Shown piece after piece: positions 1-7,794 of a stretch of 50,846 nt of DNA. The position numbers and the translations under genes were made by a program. Below the pieces are notes generated by a model. The model had not been told where the DNA came from. It did no database searches and worked only from the letters and a program-made list of their open reading frames with translations. Source of the DNA: JAYVSZ01 sp043774925 (GTDB taxonomy: Bacteria > Pseudomonadota > Gammaproteobacteria > Burkholderiales > Methylophilaceae); assembly GCA_043774925.1 (NCBI GenBank), contig JAYVSZ010000020.1, positions 1-50,846 of the forward strand, read 5' to 3'. Position 1 is the stretch's first letter. Each line of letters starts with the position of its first letter.

Positions 1-1
1 C

Positions 2-523
2 AAAACTACCCTATTGCGCTGCTTAGCGCGCGATTTAAAACCTAAACATGGTGAAGTAAAATGGGCAGAGAAAGCAACAATTGGCTACTTTGCGCAAGAC
101 CATGAATACGAATTTGAACAAGGTGAAGACTTGTTTGAGTGGATGACGCTGCAAAGAGGAGCTAATGACGACGACCAAACGGTGCGCAGCATGCTTGGCC
201 GCTTGCTATTTGGCGGCGAAGATACCAAGAAGTCTGTTAAAGTATTATCAGGTGGTGAAAAAGGCCGCATGCTTTATGGCAAATTAATGCTAGCCAAAAC
301 CAATGTACTGCTGATGGATGAACCAACCAACCACATGGATATGGAATCGATTGAAGCGCTCAATACCGCTTTAGATAAATACAAAGGTACTCTTTTCTTT
401 GTCAGCCACGACCGCGAATTTGTCAGCTCAATCGCCACGCGCATTTTGGAAATCAAAGCCGACAGTATTGTAGATTTCAGTGGCAACTACGAGGAATATC
501 TCGCCAGCCAAGGCGTGGAATAA
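2..523 (+). CDS. ybiT: ABC-F family ATPase, YbiT type (3' part only)
   Basis: Only the last 173 codons are inside the window; the reading frame is open from base 2 and the true start lies upstream. The visible part is the second ATP-binding cassette. It begins within the Walker A motif (KTTLLR) and continues with the ABC signature LSGGEKGRM, Walker B with LLMDEPTNH and the H-switch FVSHDREF. The DEPTNHMDMESIEAL stretch and the ending SGNYEEYLASQGVE closely resemble E. coli YbiT. ABC-F proteins bind the ribosomal E site and modulate translation; they have no membrane domain and do not transport. The stop codon is 3 nt before the next gene, so the two are probably co-transcribed. The subfamily assignment is confident, but the precise role of YbiT proteins is not well settled. 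Confidence 0.9.
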   Translation, partial: KTTLLRCLARDLKPKHGEVKWAEKATIGYFAQDHEYEFEQGEDLFEWMTLQRGANDDDQTVRSMLGRLLFGGEDTKKSVKVLSGGEKGRMLYGKLMLAKTNVLLMDEPTNHMDMESIEALNTALDKYKGTLFFVSHDREFVSSIATRILEIKADSIVDFSGNYEEYLASQGVE

Positions 524-526
524 GCT

Positions 527-1084
527 TTGGCGATTAAAGCCACCGTATTCAAGGTCAATCTGCAAATTGCAGACATGGATAGACATTATTACGCCGAACA
601 CGCGCTAACGCTGTCGCAACAACCCTCAGAAACCGACGAGCGCATGATGGTGCGCCTGTTGGCGTTTGCCTTGCACGCGCATGAATTTTTAGAGTTCGCC
701 CAAGGCATGACCGATGACGAATCGGCCGACCTTTGGCAAAAAGATTTAACAGGCGTGATTGAGCTTTGGATTGATGTGGGCCTGCCCGATGAAAAACTCA
801 TCCGCAAAGCCTGCGGACGTGCTATGCAAGTCGTTGTATATTGCTATGGTGGTCGCCCTGCGCAAATGTGGTTTGACCAAAATTCCAACCAATTTGAGCG
901 CTTAAAAAACCTCACCGTCATCAGCGTCGCACAAGAAAGCACGCGCGCCATCGCCGCATTGGCGCAGCGCAACATGGCTTTGCAATGCAATATTCAAGAA
1001 GGCCAAGTGTGGCTAATGGATGACAAAGAAAATGTGGCGATAGCATGTACCATTCTAAAGATCGCCTCTGATAAAAATTACTAA
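527..1084 (+). CDS. yaeQ: YaeQ family protein
   Basis: 185 residues, the usual length of the YaeQ family, whose fold resembles PD-(D/E)XK nucleases. Family landmarks can be read along the chain: the N-terminal AIKATVFKVNLQIADMDR, the PSETDERMMVRLLAFA helix, the LWIDVGLPDEKLIRKAC block, and a C-terminal MALQCNIQEGQVWL followed by DDKENV. The start is a TTG 3 nt after the upstream stop, which gives the expected N terminus; no ATG fits. YaeQ was once proposed to relate to transcription antitermination (RfaH suppression), but its molecular function is not established. Tight spacing behind the ABC-F gene suggests translational coupling. Confidence 0.88.
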   Translation: MAIKATVFKVNLQIADMDRHYYAEHALTLSQQPSETDERMMVRLLAFALHAHEFLEFAQGMTDDESADLWQKDLTGVIELWIDVGLPDEKLIRKACGRAMQVVVYCYGGRPAQMWFDQNSNQFERLKNLTVISVAQESTRAIAALAQRNMALQCNIQEGQVWLMDDKENVAIACTILKIASDKNY

Positions 1085-1104
1085 AGGCATTATCCAAACC
1101 CCCA

Positions 1105-2130
1105 ATGCACATCGAAAAAAGTGATACCAAGCCGAGTAAAAAACAAATCAACCAAAAAGTTTCCAAAAGAAAAACGGCAAAAAATCGGCTTGCAAGCAAG
1201 CAATTGCTTGTTGAGAAGTCTTTAGAGAAAAAATTGCCTTTAACGGAAAAGCTAAATCTGCACCCGCGCAACAAGCACCGCGCGCGTTACGATTTTGAGG
1301 CTTTAATGCAAGCCAATCCATCGTTAACGGATTTTGTTGCGCCTAATGCGTATGGTGACGCATCCATCTATTTTGCCAATCCGCAAGCCGTTATCGCACT
1401 CAATAAGGCTTTGTTGGCGCATCACTACGGTATTCGCGATTGGGATGTTCCGGCACAATATCTTTGCCCACCTATCCCCAGTCGTGCCGATTACATTCAC
1501 TATTTGGCTGATTTACTCGCCCCAACGCAAAAAGCAATTCGCGCGCTCGATCTTGGTGTGGGCGCAAACGTGGTTTACCCGCTCATTGGCAATCGTGAAT
1601 ATAGTTGGGAATTTGTAGGGGCAGATACCGATAGCGTTGCCATTGAAAACGCAGAAAAAATTGTAAAAACCAACGATTTAAGTAAGGCCATTGAGTTGCG
1701 CTTGCAAGCGAACCCAGCCAATTTCTTTAAAGGCGTGATTAAAACAGGTGAGTATTTTGACATCACCCTGTGCAACCCGCCGTTTCACGCATCTACTGAC
1801 GAAGCTGCGGCTGCCTCCCAACGCAAACAAAGCGGCTTAAGAGGTCACAAAGTCAGCGACAAACCAGCACTTAACTTCGGCGGCCAAGCGCACGAGCTGA
1901 TTTATGCGGGTGGTGAAGAAGCCTTTGTATGCAGCATGGTGCGAGAGAGCAAAGCTTTTGCAAAACAAGTTGGCTGGTTTAGCAGTTTAATCTCAAAAGA
2001 AGCCAGCCTGCCAGCGGTTTACCAAGCACTACGTGATGTAGGCGCATCAGAAGTACTGACGATTCCAATGGCGCAAGGGCAAAAGAAAAGCCGCTTTGTG
2101 GCTTGGACGTTTAATAAGCAAACAACTTAA
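1105..2130 (+). CDS. rlmF: 23S rRNA (adenine-1618-N6)-methyltransferase RlmF
   Basis: 341 residues. After a lysine-rich, probably flexible N terminus of about 50 residues comes the RlmF core. LHPRNKHRARYDFEAL begins near residue 52, a SAM-binding LDLGVGANVVYPLIG lies near 150, and the catalytic N6-adenine methyltransferase motif NPPFH near 230. Later blocks around LNFGGQAHELIYAGGEEAF and GWFSSLISK are family-specific. RlmF methylates A1618 of 23S rRNA using S-adenosylmethionine, acting on naked or partly assembled rRNA in the cytoplasm. It lies 20 nt after yaeQ in the same direction, ending a small operon with two other genes. The basic extension of about 50 residues is longer than in the E. 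coli enzyme as I recall it and may aid RNA binding (inference). Confidence 0.93.
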   Translation: MHIEKSDTKPSKKQINQKVSKRKTAKNRLASKQLLVEKSLEKKLPLTEKLNLHPRNKHRARYDFEALMQANPSLTDFVAPNAYGDASIYFANPQAVIALNKALLAHHYGIRDWDVPAQYLCPPIPSRADYIHYLADLLAPTQKAIRALDLGVGANVVYPLIGNREYSWEFVGADTDSVAIENAEKIVKTNDLSKAIELRLQANPANFFKGVIKTGEYFDITLCNPPFHASTDEAAAASQRKQSGLRGHKVSDKPALNFGGQAHELIYAGGEEAFVCSMVRESKAFAKQVGWFSSLISKEASLPAVYQALRDVGASEVLTIPMAQGQKKSRFVAWTFNKQTT

Positions 2131-2162
2131 AAAAGCCTTTTAAAACTAGAACACTTTTCATT

Positions 2163-2249
2163 TGGCGAAGGAGGGATTCGAACCCTCGATACGCTTGCGC
2201 GTACGCCTGATTTCGAGTCAGGTACATTCAACCACTCTGCCACCTCTCC
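2163..2249 (-). tRNA. tRNA-Ser (anticodon CGA), acceptor stem irregular
   Basis: Read on the minus strand, the molecule has a class II tRNA body. The anticodon stem-loop is CCTGA-CTCGAAA-TCAGG, giving anticodon CGA (reads UCG). A long variable arm TACGC-GCAA-GCGTA and a normal T arm GAGGG-TTCGAAT-CCCTC follow. The long variable arm plus anticodon identify serine. The acceptor is odd. The 5' strand is GGAGAGG, but after the T arm only CTTC-GCCA follows. A regular tRNA-Ser would carry a 7-nt strand CCTCTCC before GCCA, so three nucleotides seem to be missing. Alternatively the 3' strand is CTTCGCC with no encoded CCA, which leaves an A-G mismatch and an A discriminator. Either way it may be weakly functional; UCG can also be read by a tRNA-Ser(UGA). 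Confidence 0.8.
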
Positions 2250-2284
2250 TGTTTTCGTAACGCTATCGTACTCAAAAGCCAACA

Positions 2285-2318
2285 AAAAAGCCAAACTCTT
2301 TTCAGAATTTGGCTTTTT
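2285..2318 (-). terminator. Rho-independent terminator of typA
   Basis: A perfect 11-bp inverted repeat (AAAAAGCCAAA / TTTGGCTTTTT) encloses a 12-nt loop. On the minus strand it begins 15 nt after the typA stop and its stem runs into a T tract. It could also work in the opposite direction, but the nearest plus-strand gene (rlmF) ends 150 nt away with the tRNA between. Confidence 0.85.
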
Positions 2319-2333
2319 CGAATATTAAAAGAA

Positions 2334-4142
2334 TTACTCTTTAATCGCGCGTTTACGCTCGTGCTCAAGCAAATAACGTTTACGGATACGAATCGTTTTT
2401 GGCGTAATTTCTACCAATTCATCGTCATCAATAAACTCAACTGCGGATTCCAAAGTGAGTTGAATCGGCGTAATCAAACGCACCGCTTCATCTGTGCCGC
2501 TTGAACGCACGTTGGTAAGCTGTTTACCTTTGATTGGGTTCACAATCAAATCGTTATCGCGGCTGTGAATGCCAATGACCATGCCTTCGTACAACTTATC
2601 GCCTGGCACCGAGAACATTTTTCCGCGGTCTTGTAGTTTCCACAATGCGTAAGCCACCGCTTCACCTTTTTCAGCAGAAATCAGTACACCATTGCGACGG
2701 CCTGGCATGTCCGCCTTAACTGGTGCGTATTCATCAAAAATATGCGCCATTAAGCCCGTGCCGCGCGTCATGGTTAAAAATTCTGATTGAAAGCCGATTA
2801 AACCGCGCGCTGGAATTTTGTATTCCAAACGGGTGCGACCATTGCCGTCCGATTCCATATTTTGCAACTCACCACGACGGCGACCGAGCTCTTCCATCAC
2901 CACGCCTTGGTTGTCGTCTTCCAAGTCCACGGTCAATACTTCATACGGCTCGCATTTTTCGCCGTTAATTTCGCGATAAACAACCCGCGGCTTACCAACA
3001 GCCATCTCAAAACCCTCGCGACGCATGGTTTCCAACAAAATCGTCAAATGCAGCTCACCACGGCCAGAAACACGGAACACATCGGTGTCCTCAGTATCTT
3101 CAACACGTAGCGCTACGTTGACCAGCAGTTCTTTAGTGAGGCGATCGCGAATTTGACGCGATGTGACAAACTTACCTTCTGTGCCTGCAAGCGGTGATGA
3201 ATTCACCATAAAGTCCATGGTCAGCGTTGGCTCATCCACGCCCATCACTTCTAAACCTACTGGGTTTTCGCGATCGGCAATGGTAAAACCAATACCAATT
3301 TCATCAATGCCCGAAACAATTACAATGTCACCCGCTTCAGCTTCATCGACAGGCACGCGCTCTAGGCCGACAAAACCCAACACTTGGTTAATTTTGCCTT
3401 GGCCGACTTGCTTATCACCATTCATCACCGCAACGGCTTGGCCAGGTTTAACGCGGCCATTACGCACACGGCCAACCGCTAAGCGGCCGGTATAAGTTGA
3501 GTAATCTAGCGCAGAAATTTGTAGCTGCAGAGGCGCATCGCTATTGCCTGATGGCGGTGCTACATGGCTCAAAATCGTCTCAAACAGCGGACGCATATTG
3601 TCAGATGTGTCTTTCATATCCAACATGGCAAAACCATTGAGCGCAGAAGCATAAACCACTGGAAAATCCAATTGCTCATCGGTTGCGCCTAAATTGGCGA
3701 ACAAATCAAACGTATGGTTAATCACCCAATCGGTACGCGCACCTGGGCGATCCACCTTGTTAATCACCACAATTGGCTTTAAACCTAGCGCCAAAGCTTT
3801 TTTAGTCACAAAACGCGTTTGTGGCATTGGGCCTTCAACTGCATCCACTAGCAACACAACGCCATCTACCATGCCCAATACGCGCTCTACTTCGCCACCA
3901 AAGTCGGCATGGCCTGGTGTATCCACAATATTAATTTTTGTACCTTCGTAAATCACTGAGGTATTTTTTGCGAGAATAGTAATACCGCGTTCTTTTTCTA
4001 GGTCGTTGCTGTCCATCACGCGCTCTGTAATGGCTTGGTAGGCTGCAAACGTGCCAGATTGTTGTAAAAGCTTGTCTACCATGGTGGTCTTACCATGGTC
4101 AACGTGGGCGATAATTGCGATATTTCTTAAATTACGTAACAT
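2334..4142 (-). CDS. typA: Translational GTPase TypA/BipA
   Basis: 602 residues, close to the usual length of about 605. N-terminal GTPase motifs: G1 AHVDHGKTT near residue 15, the G2 region ITERVMDSNDLEKERGITI, G3 DTPGH near 75 and G4 NKVD near 130. Next come EF-G-like domains II, III and V, then the BipA-specific C-terminal domain (ending RIRKRYLLEHERKRAIKE). BipA is a ribosome-associated GTPase that helps 50S assembly and is needed for growth at low temperature and under stress. The ATG at 4142 gives the canonical start MLRNLRNIAIIAHVDHG. It is transcribed divergently from the rhlE pair. The pairing of BipA with cold-linked RNA helicases suggests a shared theme of ribosome assembly in the cold (inference). 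Confidence 0.97.
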   Translation of the reverse strand: MLRNLRNIAIIAHVDHGKTTMVDKLLQQSGTFAAYQAITERVMDSNDLEKERGITILAKNTSVIYEGTKINIVDTPGHADFGGEVERVLGMVDGVVLLVDAVEGPMPQTRFVTKKALALGLKPIVVINKVDRPGARTDWVINHTFDLFANLGATDEQLDFPVVYASALNGFAMLDMKDTSDNMRPLFETILSHVAPPSGNSDAPLQLQISALDYSTYTGRLAVGRVRNGRVKPGQAVAVMNGDKQVGQGKINQVLGFVGLERVPVDEAEAGDIVIVSGIDEIGIGFTIADRENPVGLEVMGVDEPTLTMDFMVNSSPLAGTEGKFVTSRQIRDRLTKELLVNVALRVEDTEDTDVFRVSGRGELHLTILLETMRREGFEMAVGKPRVVYREINGEKCEPYEVLTVDLEDDNQGVVMEELGRRRGELQNMESDGNGRTRLEYKIPARGLIGFQSEFLTMTRGTGLMAHIFDEYAPVKADMPGRRNGVLISAEKGEAVAYALWKLQDRGKMFSVPGDKLYEGMVIGIHSRDNDLIVNPIKGKQLTNVRSSGTDEAVRLITPIQLTLESAVEFIDDDELVEITPKTIRIRKRYLLEHERKRAIKE

Positions 4143-4200
4143 TGTGTGCTGCCGACTGTTTGGAAGGGCGCGATTTTAACACAATTACTACGCAATTAAT

Positions 4201-4228
4201 TTGACATTTCGGATTAAATCGTTATACT
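4201..4228 (+). promoter_or_regulatory. Sigma-70 type promoter of the rhlE leader
   Basis: A consensus -35 TTGACA at 4201-4206 and a near-consensus -10 TATACT at 4223-4228 are separated by 16 nt. Transcription would start near 4235, about 270 nt before the first helicase gene. It lies in the divergent typA-rhlE region and points toward rhlE. It is the best-matching promoter I noticed in the window. Confidence 0.75.
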
Positions 4229-4234
4229 GCGCAC

Positions 4235-4502
4235 AACTTGAAGCTTTAGAGCTTTAGATTCATCGCCCTGACCTATCAACAACGCGTGAAATTTTGACGT
4301 TGTTATCATTTTTACCGGTTAGTGGCTATGCCCGTGCGCTGGTAAAAGAAGTTTTAAAAATCAACTCTTCTGCGTTTATGTTTTGCTCAATTTTAAGTTT
4401 TTCACTTAGATAACGAGCCTGATGTGCGTTATTGCTTGCGCCCTTTTTAGCACTATTAATTTGTTTATCACTTTTGGTGATAACATAAGAAAGGGACATA
4501 CT
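4235..4502 (+). promoter_or_regulatory. Long structured 5' leader of the helicase operon
   Basis: The stretch between the predicted start of transcription and the helicase start codon has no gene but holds a series of inverted repeats: AACAACG/CGTTGTT (4278-4304), TTTTACC/GGTAAAA (4310-4347), ATAACG/CGTTAT (4410-4432) and TTATCAC/GTGATAA (4465-4483). The last hairpin ends 7 nt before the Shine-Dalgarno sequence AAGGGA (4491-4496). Long structured leaders are known on cold-shock and DEAD-box helicase mRNAs such as csdA/deaD, where they govern stability or translation. By analogy this may be a temperature- or helicase-responsive leader. No known riboswitch consensus was recognised. Confidence 0.55.
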
Positions 4503-6359
4503 TTGTCTTTAGTTACTACATTTGAATCACTTAATTTACATCCATCTATTCTTCGCGCTGTTGAAGAATCTGGTTACACCACACCCACGCCAATCCAAGC
4601 GCAAGCTATTCCAGAAGTATTGGCGGGACATGACATTATGGCCTCCGCCCAAACTGGCACAGGTAAAACAGCAGCATTTACGCTGCCAGCGCTTAATTTA
4701 CTAGCAACGCCACACGCTTCAAACAGCCGCGGTCCGCGCATTTTGGTACTTGTACCAACACGCGAATTAGCGGCGCAAGTCAATGAATCTGCACGCAAAT
4801 ATGGCAAACACATTCGCGCTCGCACGGTGAGCATTGTCGGCGGCATGCCTTACCCACTACAAAACAAATTGCTTTCACAACCTTTAGATATTTTAGTGGC
4901 GACGCCCGGCCGTTTTATTGATCACTTAGATCGCGGACGTATTGATTTAAGCCGTTTGCAAATGCTGATACTTGACGAAGCTGACCGCATGTTGGACATG
5001 GGCTTTATGCCTGATGTTGAGCGTATTTGCAGCGCCCTTCCAAAAGAACGCCAAACCTTGTTGTTCTCAGCCACGCTGGATGGCAACATTGGCCGCATTG
5101 CACGTGATATTTTGAAAAATCCAAAAACAATTCAAGTGGCGCAACAAAAAGAAAAGCACGCGAATATTGAACAACGTTTGCATTATGTGGATGACATGAC
5201 GCACAAAAACAAATTGCTTGAGCATTTGTTAATTGCGCCAGACATGAACCAAGCCATTATTTTTACCAGCACAAAACGTCATGCCGATTTATTGGCAGAA
5301 GATTTATACGCCGCAGGCCACAAAACAGCCGCGCTGCACGGCGATATGACACAAGGCGCGCGCAACCGCACGTTGACTAAATTGCGTCATGGCGATGTTA
5401 AAGTTTTGGTAGCCACAGACGTTGCTGCGCGTGGTATTGATGTGCAAGGTATTAGCCACGTCATTAACTACGATTTGCCAAAATTTGCTGAAGATTATGT
5501 GCATCGTATTGGTCGTACAGGTCGCGCGGGTAATACTGGTATTGCGATTTCATTCGCATCCAATATGGATCGCCACATTTTACGTAAAATTGAACAATTC
5601 ACTGGCAACAAAATGGAGCCAGCAGTGATTGAAGGTTTTGAACCAAAACGTGCTATAAAGATGGATGGCGCAGAAGGCAAGCGTGGTGCGGGTCGCGGAG
5701 ACAGTCGCGGTGCAAGTCGCAATGACCGTAACGAGCGCTCACACAAACCAGGCGGCAGCGGCGGTTATCAACCGCGAACAGGCGCAAGCCCACGCCAAAG
5801 CTTTGGTGACAGAGTAATGGGTGAGAAACCAGCTTCACGTAGCTTTGGTGACAAACCGCGCGGCGACCGTAACTTTTCTGACCGCCCAGCACGTAGTTTT
5901 AGCGACCGCGCGCCTTCTTCACGTCCTGCTGGCGACCGTGGCTTTGGCGATAGACCACAATCTGACCGCAACTTCTCAGATCGTCACTTTTCGAACAATA
6001 CTGGACGCACTCCAGACCGCGCTGAAAACGCTGGCAACCGCACACCACGTGAAGGCTCAAGTGAAATCAATGGCAATAGCCGTAGCTACACTAAAGATAC
6101 CGACATGCAATTTGCCCGCGAATTAAGCAAAGGCTTTGGCGGCGCACGTCCGGCACGAAATGAGGCGCCTCGTTCAAACACAGCGCGCCCAGCTTATGCT
6201 GGTTCTGCTAAAATTTCAGGCGAAAAATTCGGTAACCCGCGCCCACAACGTTCAAATGATCGTGCGCCTAACGCCGCACCTTCTGGTGATCACGCGCCGC
6301 GCCGTTCCAATATTTCAAACGGGGCTGACGGTGCTAGACGTACCCGCAACTTTGCATAA
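4503..6359 (+). CDS. rhlE: DEAD-box ATP-dependent RNA helicase, RhlE type (first copy)
   Basis: Starting at TTG 4503 (SD AAGGGA, 6-nt spacer) the protein has 618 residues and begins SLVTTFESLNLHP after the initiator. A frame-open ATG at 4422 would add a hydrophobic 27-residue extension absent from the family and lies inside a leader hairpin, so it was not chosen. RecA-like core motifs: Q motif TPTPIQ near 26, motif I AQTGTGKT near 48, Ia PTRELAAQ, motif II LDEADRMLDMG near 157, motif III SAT, and motif VI HRIGRTGRAG near 333. Residues from about 385 onward form a long, basic, low-complexity tail with recurring SFGDR/NFSDR-type units rich in R, G, S and D, which probably binds RNA. RhlE helicases unwind short duplexes and help mRNA decay and ribosome maturation. 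A second copy follows 8 nt downstream. Confidence 0.92.
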   Translation: MSLVTTFESLNLHPSILRAVEESGYTTPTPIQAQAIPEVLAGHDIMASAQTGTGKTAAFTLPALNLLATPHASNSRGPRILVLVPTRELAAQVNESARKYGKHIRARTVSIVGGMPYPLQNKLLSQPLDILVATPGRFIDHLDRGRIDLSRLQMLILDEADRMLDMGFMPDVERICSALPKERQTLLFSATLDGNIGRIARDILKNPKTIQVAQQKEKHANIEQRLHYVDDMTHKNKLLEHLLIAPDMNQAIIFTSTKRHADLLAEDLYAAGHKTAALHGDMTQGARNRTLTKLRHGDVKVLVATDVAARGIDVQGISHVINYDLPKFAEDYVHRIGRTGRAGNTGIAISFASNMDRHILRKIEQFTGNKMEPAVIEGFEPKRAIKMDGAEGKRGAGRGDSRGASRNDRNERSHKPGGSGGYQPRTGASPRQSFGDRVMGEKPASRSFGDKPRGDRNFSDRPARSFSDRAPSSRPAGDRGFGDRPQSDRNFSDRHFSNNTGRTPDRAENAGNRTPREGSSEINGNSRSYTKDTDMQFARELSKGFGGARPARNEAPRSNTARPAYAGSAKISGEKFGNPRPQRSNDRAPNAAPSGDHAPRRSNISNGADGARRTRNFA

Positions 6360-6367
6360 TTAAAAAC

Positions 6368-7792
6368 ATGACAGTAGAAACAAGCATAGAAACAGTAGGT
6401 AGTTTTGATTCATTAGGGCTTGCAGCACCGTTGCTGCAAGCCGTTCTTGAAAGCGGCTACACCACGCCGACGCCGATTCAAGCCAAAGCCATTCCGTTGG
6501 CTTTAGCAGGCAAGGATTTAATGGCAGGCGCGCAAACTGGCACGGGTAAAACCGCGGCTTTTGCGTTGCCAGTGTTGCAAAAACTATTGCCGCTGGCCAG
6601 CACTAGCACCTCGCCTGCCAAGCACCCAATACGCGCCTTGGTGTTAACACCAACGCGTGAATTGGCCATTCAGGTAGAAGAAAGCTTTAAGGTTTACGCC
6701 AAAAACACGCCATTGCGCAGCTTGGTCGTATTTGGTGGCATTGATATTAAAACGCAAACGCCGCATTTAAAAACCGGTGTGGAAGTGCTAGTTGCAACAC
6801 CAGGGCGGCTGCTAGACCATATTGAGCAAAAAACTTTGTCTTTGAGCCAAGTACAAATTTTAGTGCTGGACGAAGCAGACAGAATGCTCGATATGGGTTT
6901 TATGCCTGATTTGAAGCGCATTTTGGCTTTATTGCCAAAACAACGCCAAAACATGATGTTCTCTGCCACTTTTTCTAACGAAATCAAAAAGTTAGCAGAT
7001 GATTTTTTAACGAATCCAGTATTGGTTGAAGTGGCGCGCAGTAACGCGACCAACGAGAACGTGTCGCAAAAAGTGTATTTGGTGGAGCAAGCCAAAAAAC
7101 AAGCATTTTTGACCCAGCTATTGAAAAATGAAGCAGCGAATCAGGTGATTATTTTCACCAAAACTAAAATCACCGCCAGCAGATTAAGCCGCACTTTGCA
7201 AAAAGAAGGCATTGCAGCAGATGCGATTCATGGCGATAAAAGCCAAAAAGAACGCATTGAAGCATTAGATGCTTTTAAGGCAGGTAAAGTCACCGTATTA
7301 GTAGCGACCGATGTAGCCGCGCGTGGCTTAGATATTAGCGATTTGCCGATGGTGATTAATTACGAAATTCCATCTGCACCAGAAGATTATGTGCACCGCA
7401 TTGGCCGTACTGGCCGCGCTGGTGCAAGCGGCATCGCGATTTCTTTGGTGTGCGAAGAAGAAGAGAAATATTTAACCGAAATTGAGAAATTGATTAAAAA
7501 GAGCATTCCGCGCGAAACCGCCAAAGTGGAACATGCAAGCCGCGAGCGAGCGAAACCGCAAAATGATGCCCCAGCAACCAGGCCTGCGAGCAAGCAAACA
7601 AGCGGCTCTACAGCCAGCCATTCACCTGCTAGTCGCAGTAATTACAGCCGTAAACCGAGCAAAAGCCATGACCCATGGTTCGATAAACCTTACGAGCCAA
7701 CACAGGTAGTGGAAAGCAATGTGAAAAGCGGTATGGTGAATCGAAAAACACCGCTTGCGGCCTTGCTGGGTGGCGTAAAACGTAATTCCTAA
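6368..7792 (+). CDS. rhlE: DEAD-box ATP-dependent RNA helicase, RhlE type (second copy)
   Basis: 474 residues from an ATG 8 nt after the preceding helicase, so the two are co-transcribed. Full set of DEAD-box motifs: Q motif TPTPIQ, motif I AQTGTGKT near 54, PTRELAIQ, LDEADRMLDMG near 167, SAT, and HRIGRTGRAG near 343. The core is clearly paralogous to the first copy, but the C-terminal tail (about 380-474) is short and lacks the GDR/SDR repeats. It is basic and Ser/Pro-rich, ending GMVNRKTPLAALLGGVKRNS. The different tails suggest different RNA or protein partners. The stop is only 2 nt from the stop of the convergent GGDEF-EAL gene, with no terminator between. Confidence 0.92.
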   Translation: MTVETSIETVGSFDSLGLAAPLLQAVLESGYTTPTPIQAKAIPLALAGKDLMAGAQTGTGKTAAFALPVLQKLLPLASTSTSPAKHPIRALVLTPTRELAIQVEESFKVYAKNTPLRSLVVFGGIDIKTQTPHLKTGVEVLVATPGRLLDHIEQKTLSLSQVQILVLDEADRMLDMGFMPDLKRILALLPKQRQNMMFSATFSNEIKKLADDFLTNPVLVEVARSNATNENVSQKVYLVEQAKKQAFLTQLLKNEAANQVIIFTKTKITASRLSRTLQKEGIAADAIHGDKSQKERIEALDAFKAGKVTVLVATDVAARGLDISDLPMVINYEIPSAPEDYVHRIGRTGRAGASGIAISLVCEEEEKYLTEIEKLIKKSIPRETAKVEHASRERAKPQNDAPATRPASKQTSGSTASHSPASRSNYSRKPSKSHDPWFDKPYEPTQVVESNVKSGMVNRKTPLAALLGGVKRNS

Positions 7793-7794
7793 GC

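Noticed and set aside
2131..2160. Possible weak hairpin after rlmF as its terminator
   Set aside because: Only AAAA/TTTT arms can pair, with no GC-rich stem; not supportable.
2723..3951. Several open frames of 60-110 codons opposite typA and similar ones opposite chpA, dnaE, hrpA
   Set aside because: They lie fully inside long, well-conserved genes on the other strand, have no similarity to known proteins and no usable Shine-Dalgarno; they are shadows.
4422..4502. In-frame upstream ATG that would lengthen the first RhlE by 27 residues
   Set aside because: The extra residues are hydrophobic and unlike the family, the ATG lies in a leader hairpin, and the TTG at 4503 has a good Shine-Dalgarno.
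5700..6100. DNA repeats in the RhlE tail as a possible CRISPR or tandem repeat
   Set aside because: The repeats are codon-level repeats of SFGDR/NFSDR units with variable spacing in a coding frame, with no direct DNA repeats of constant length.
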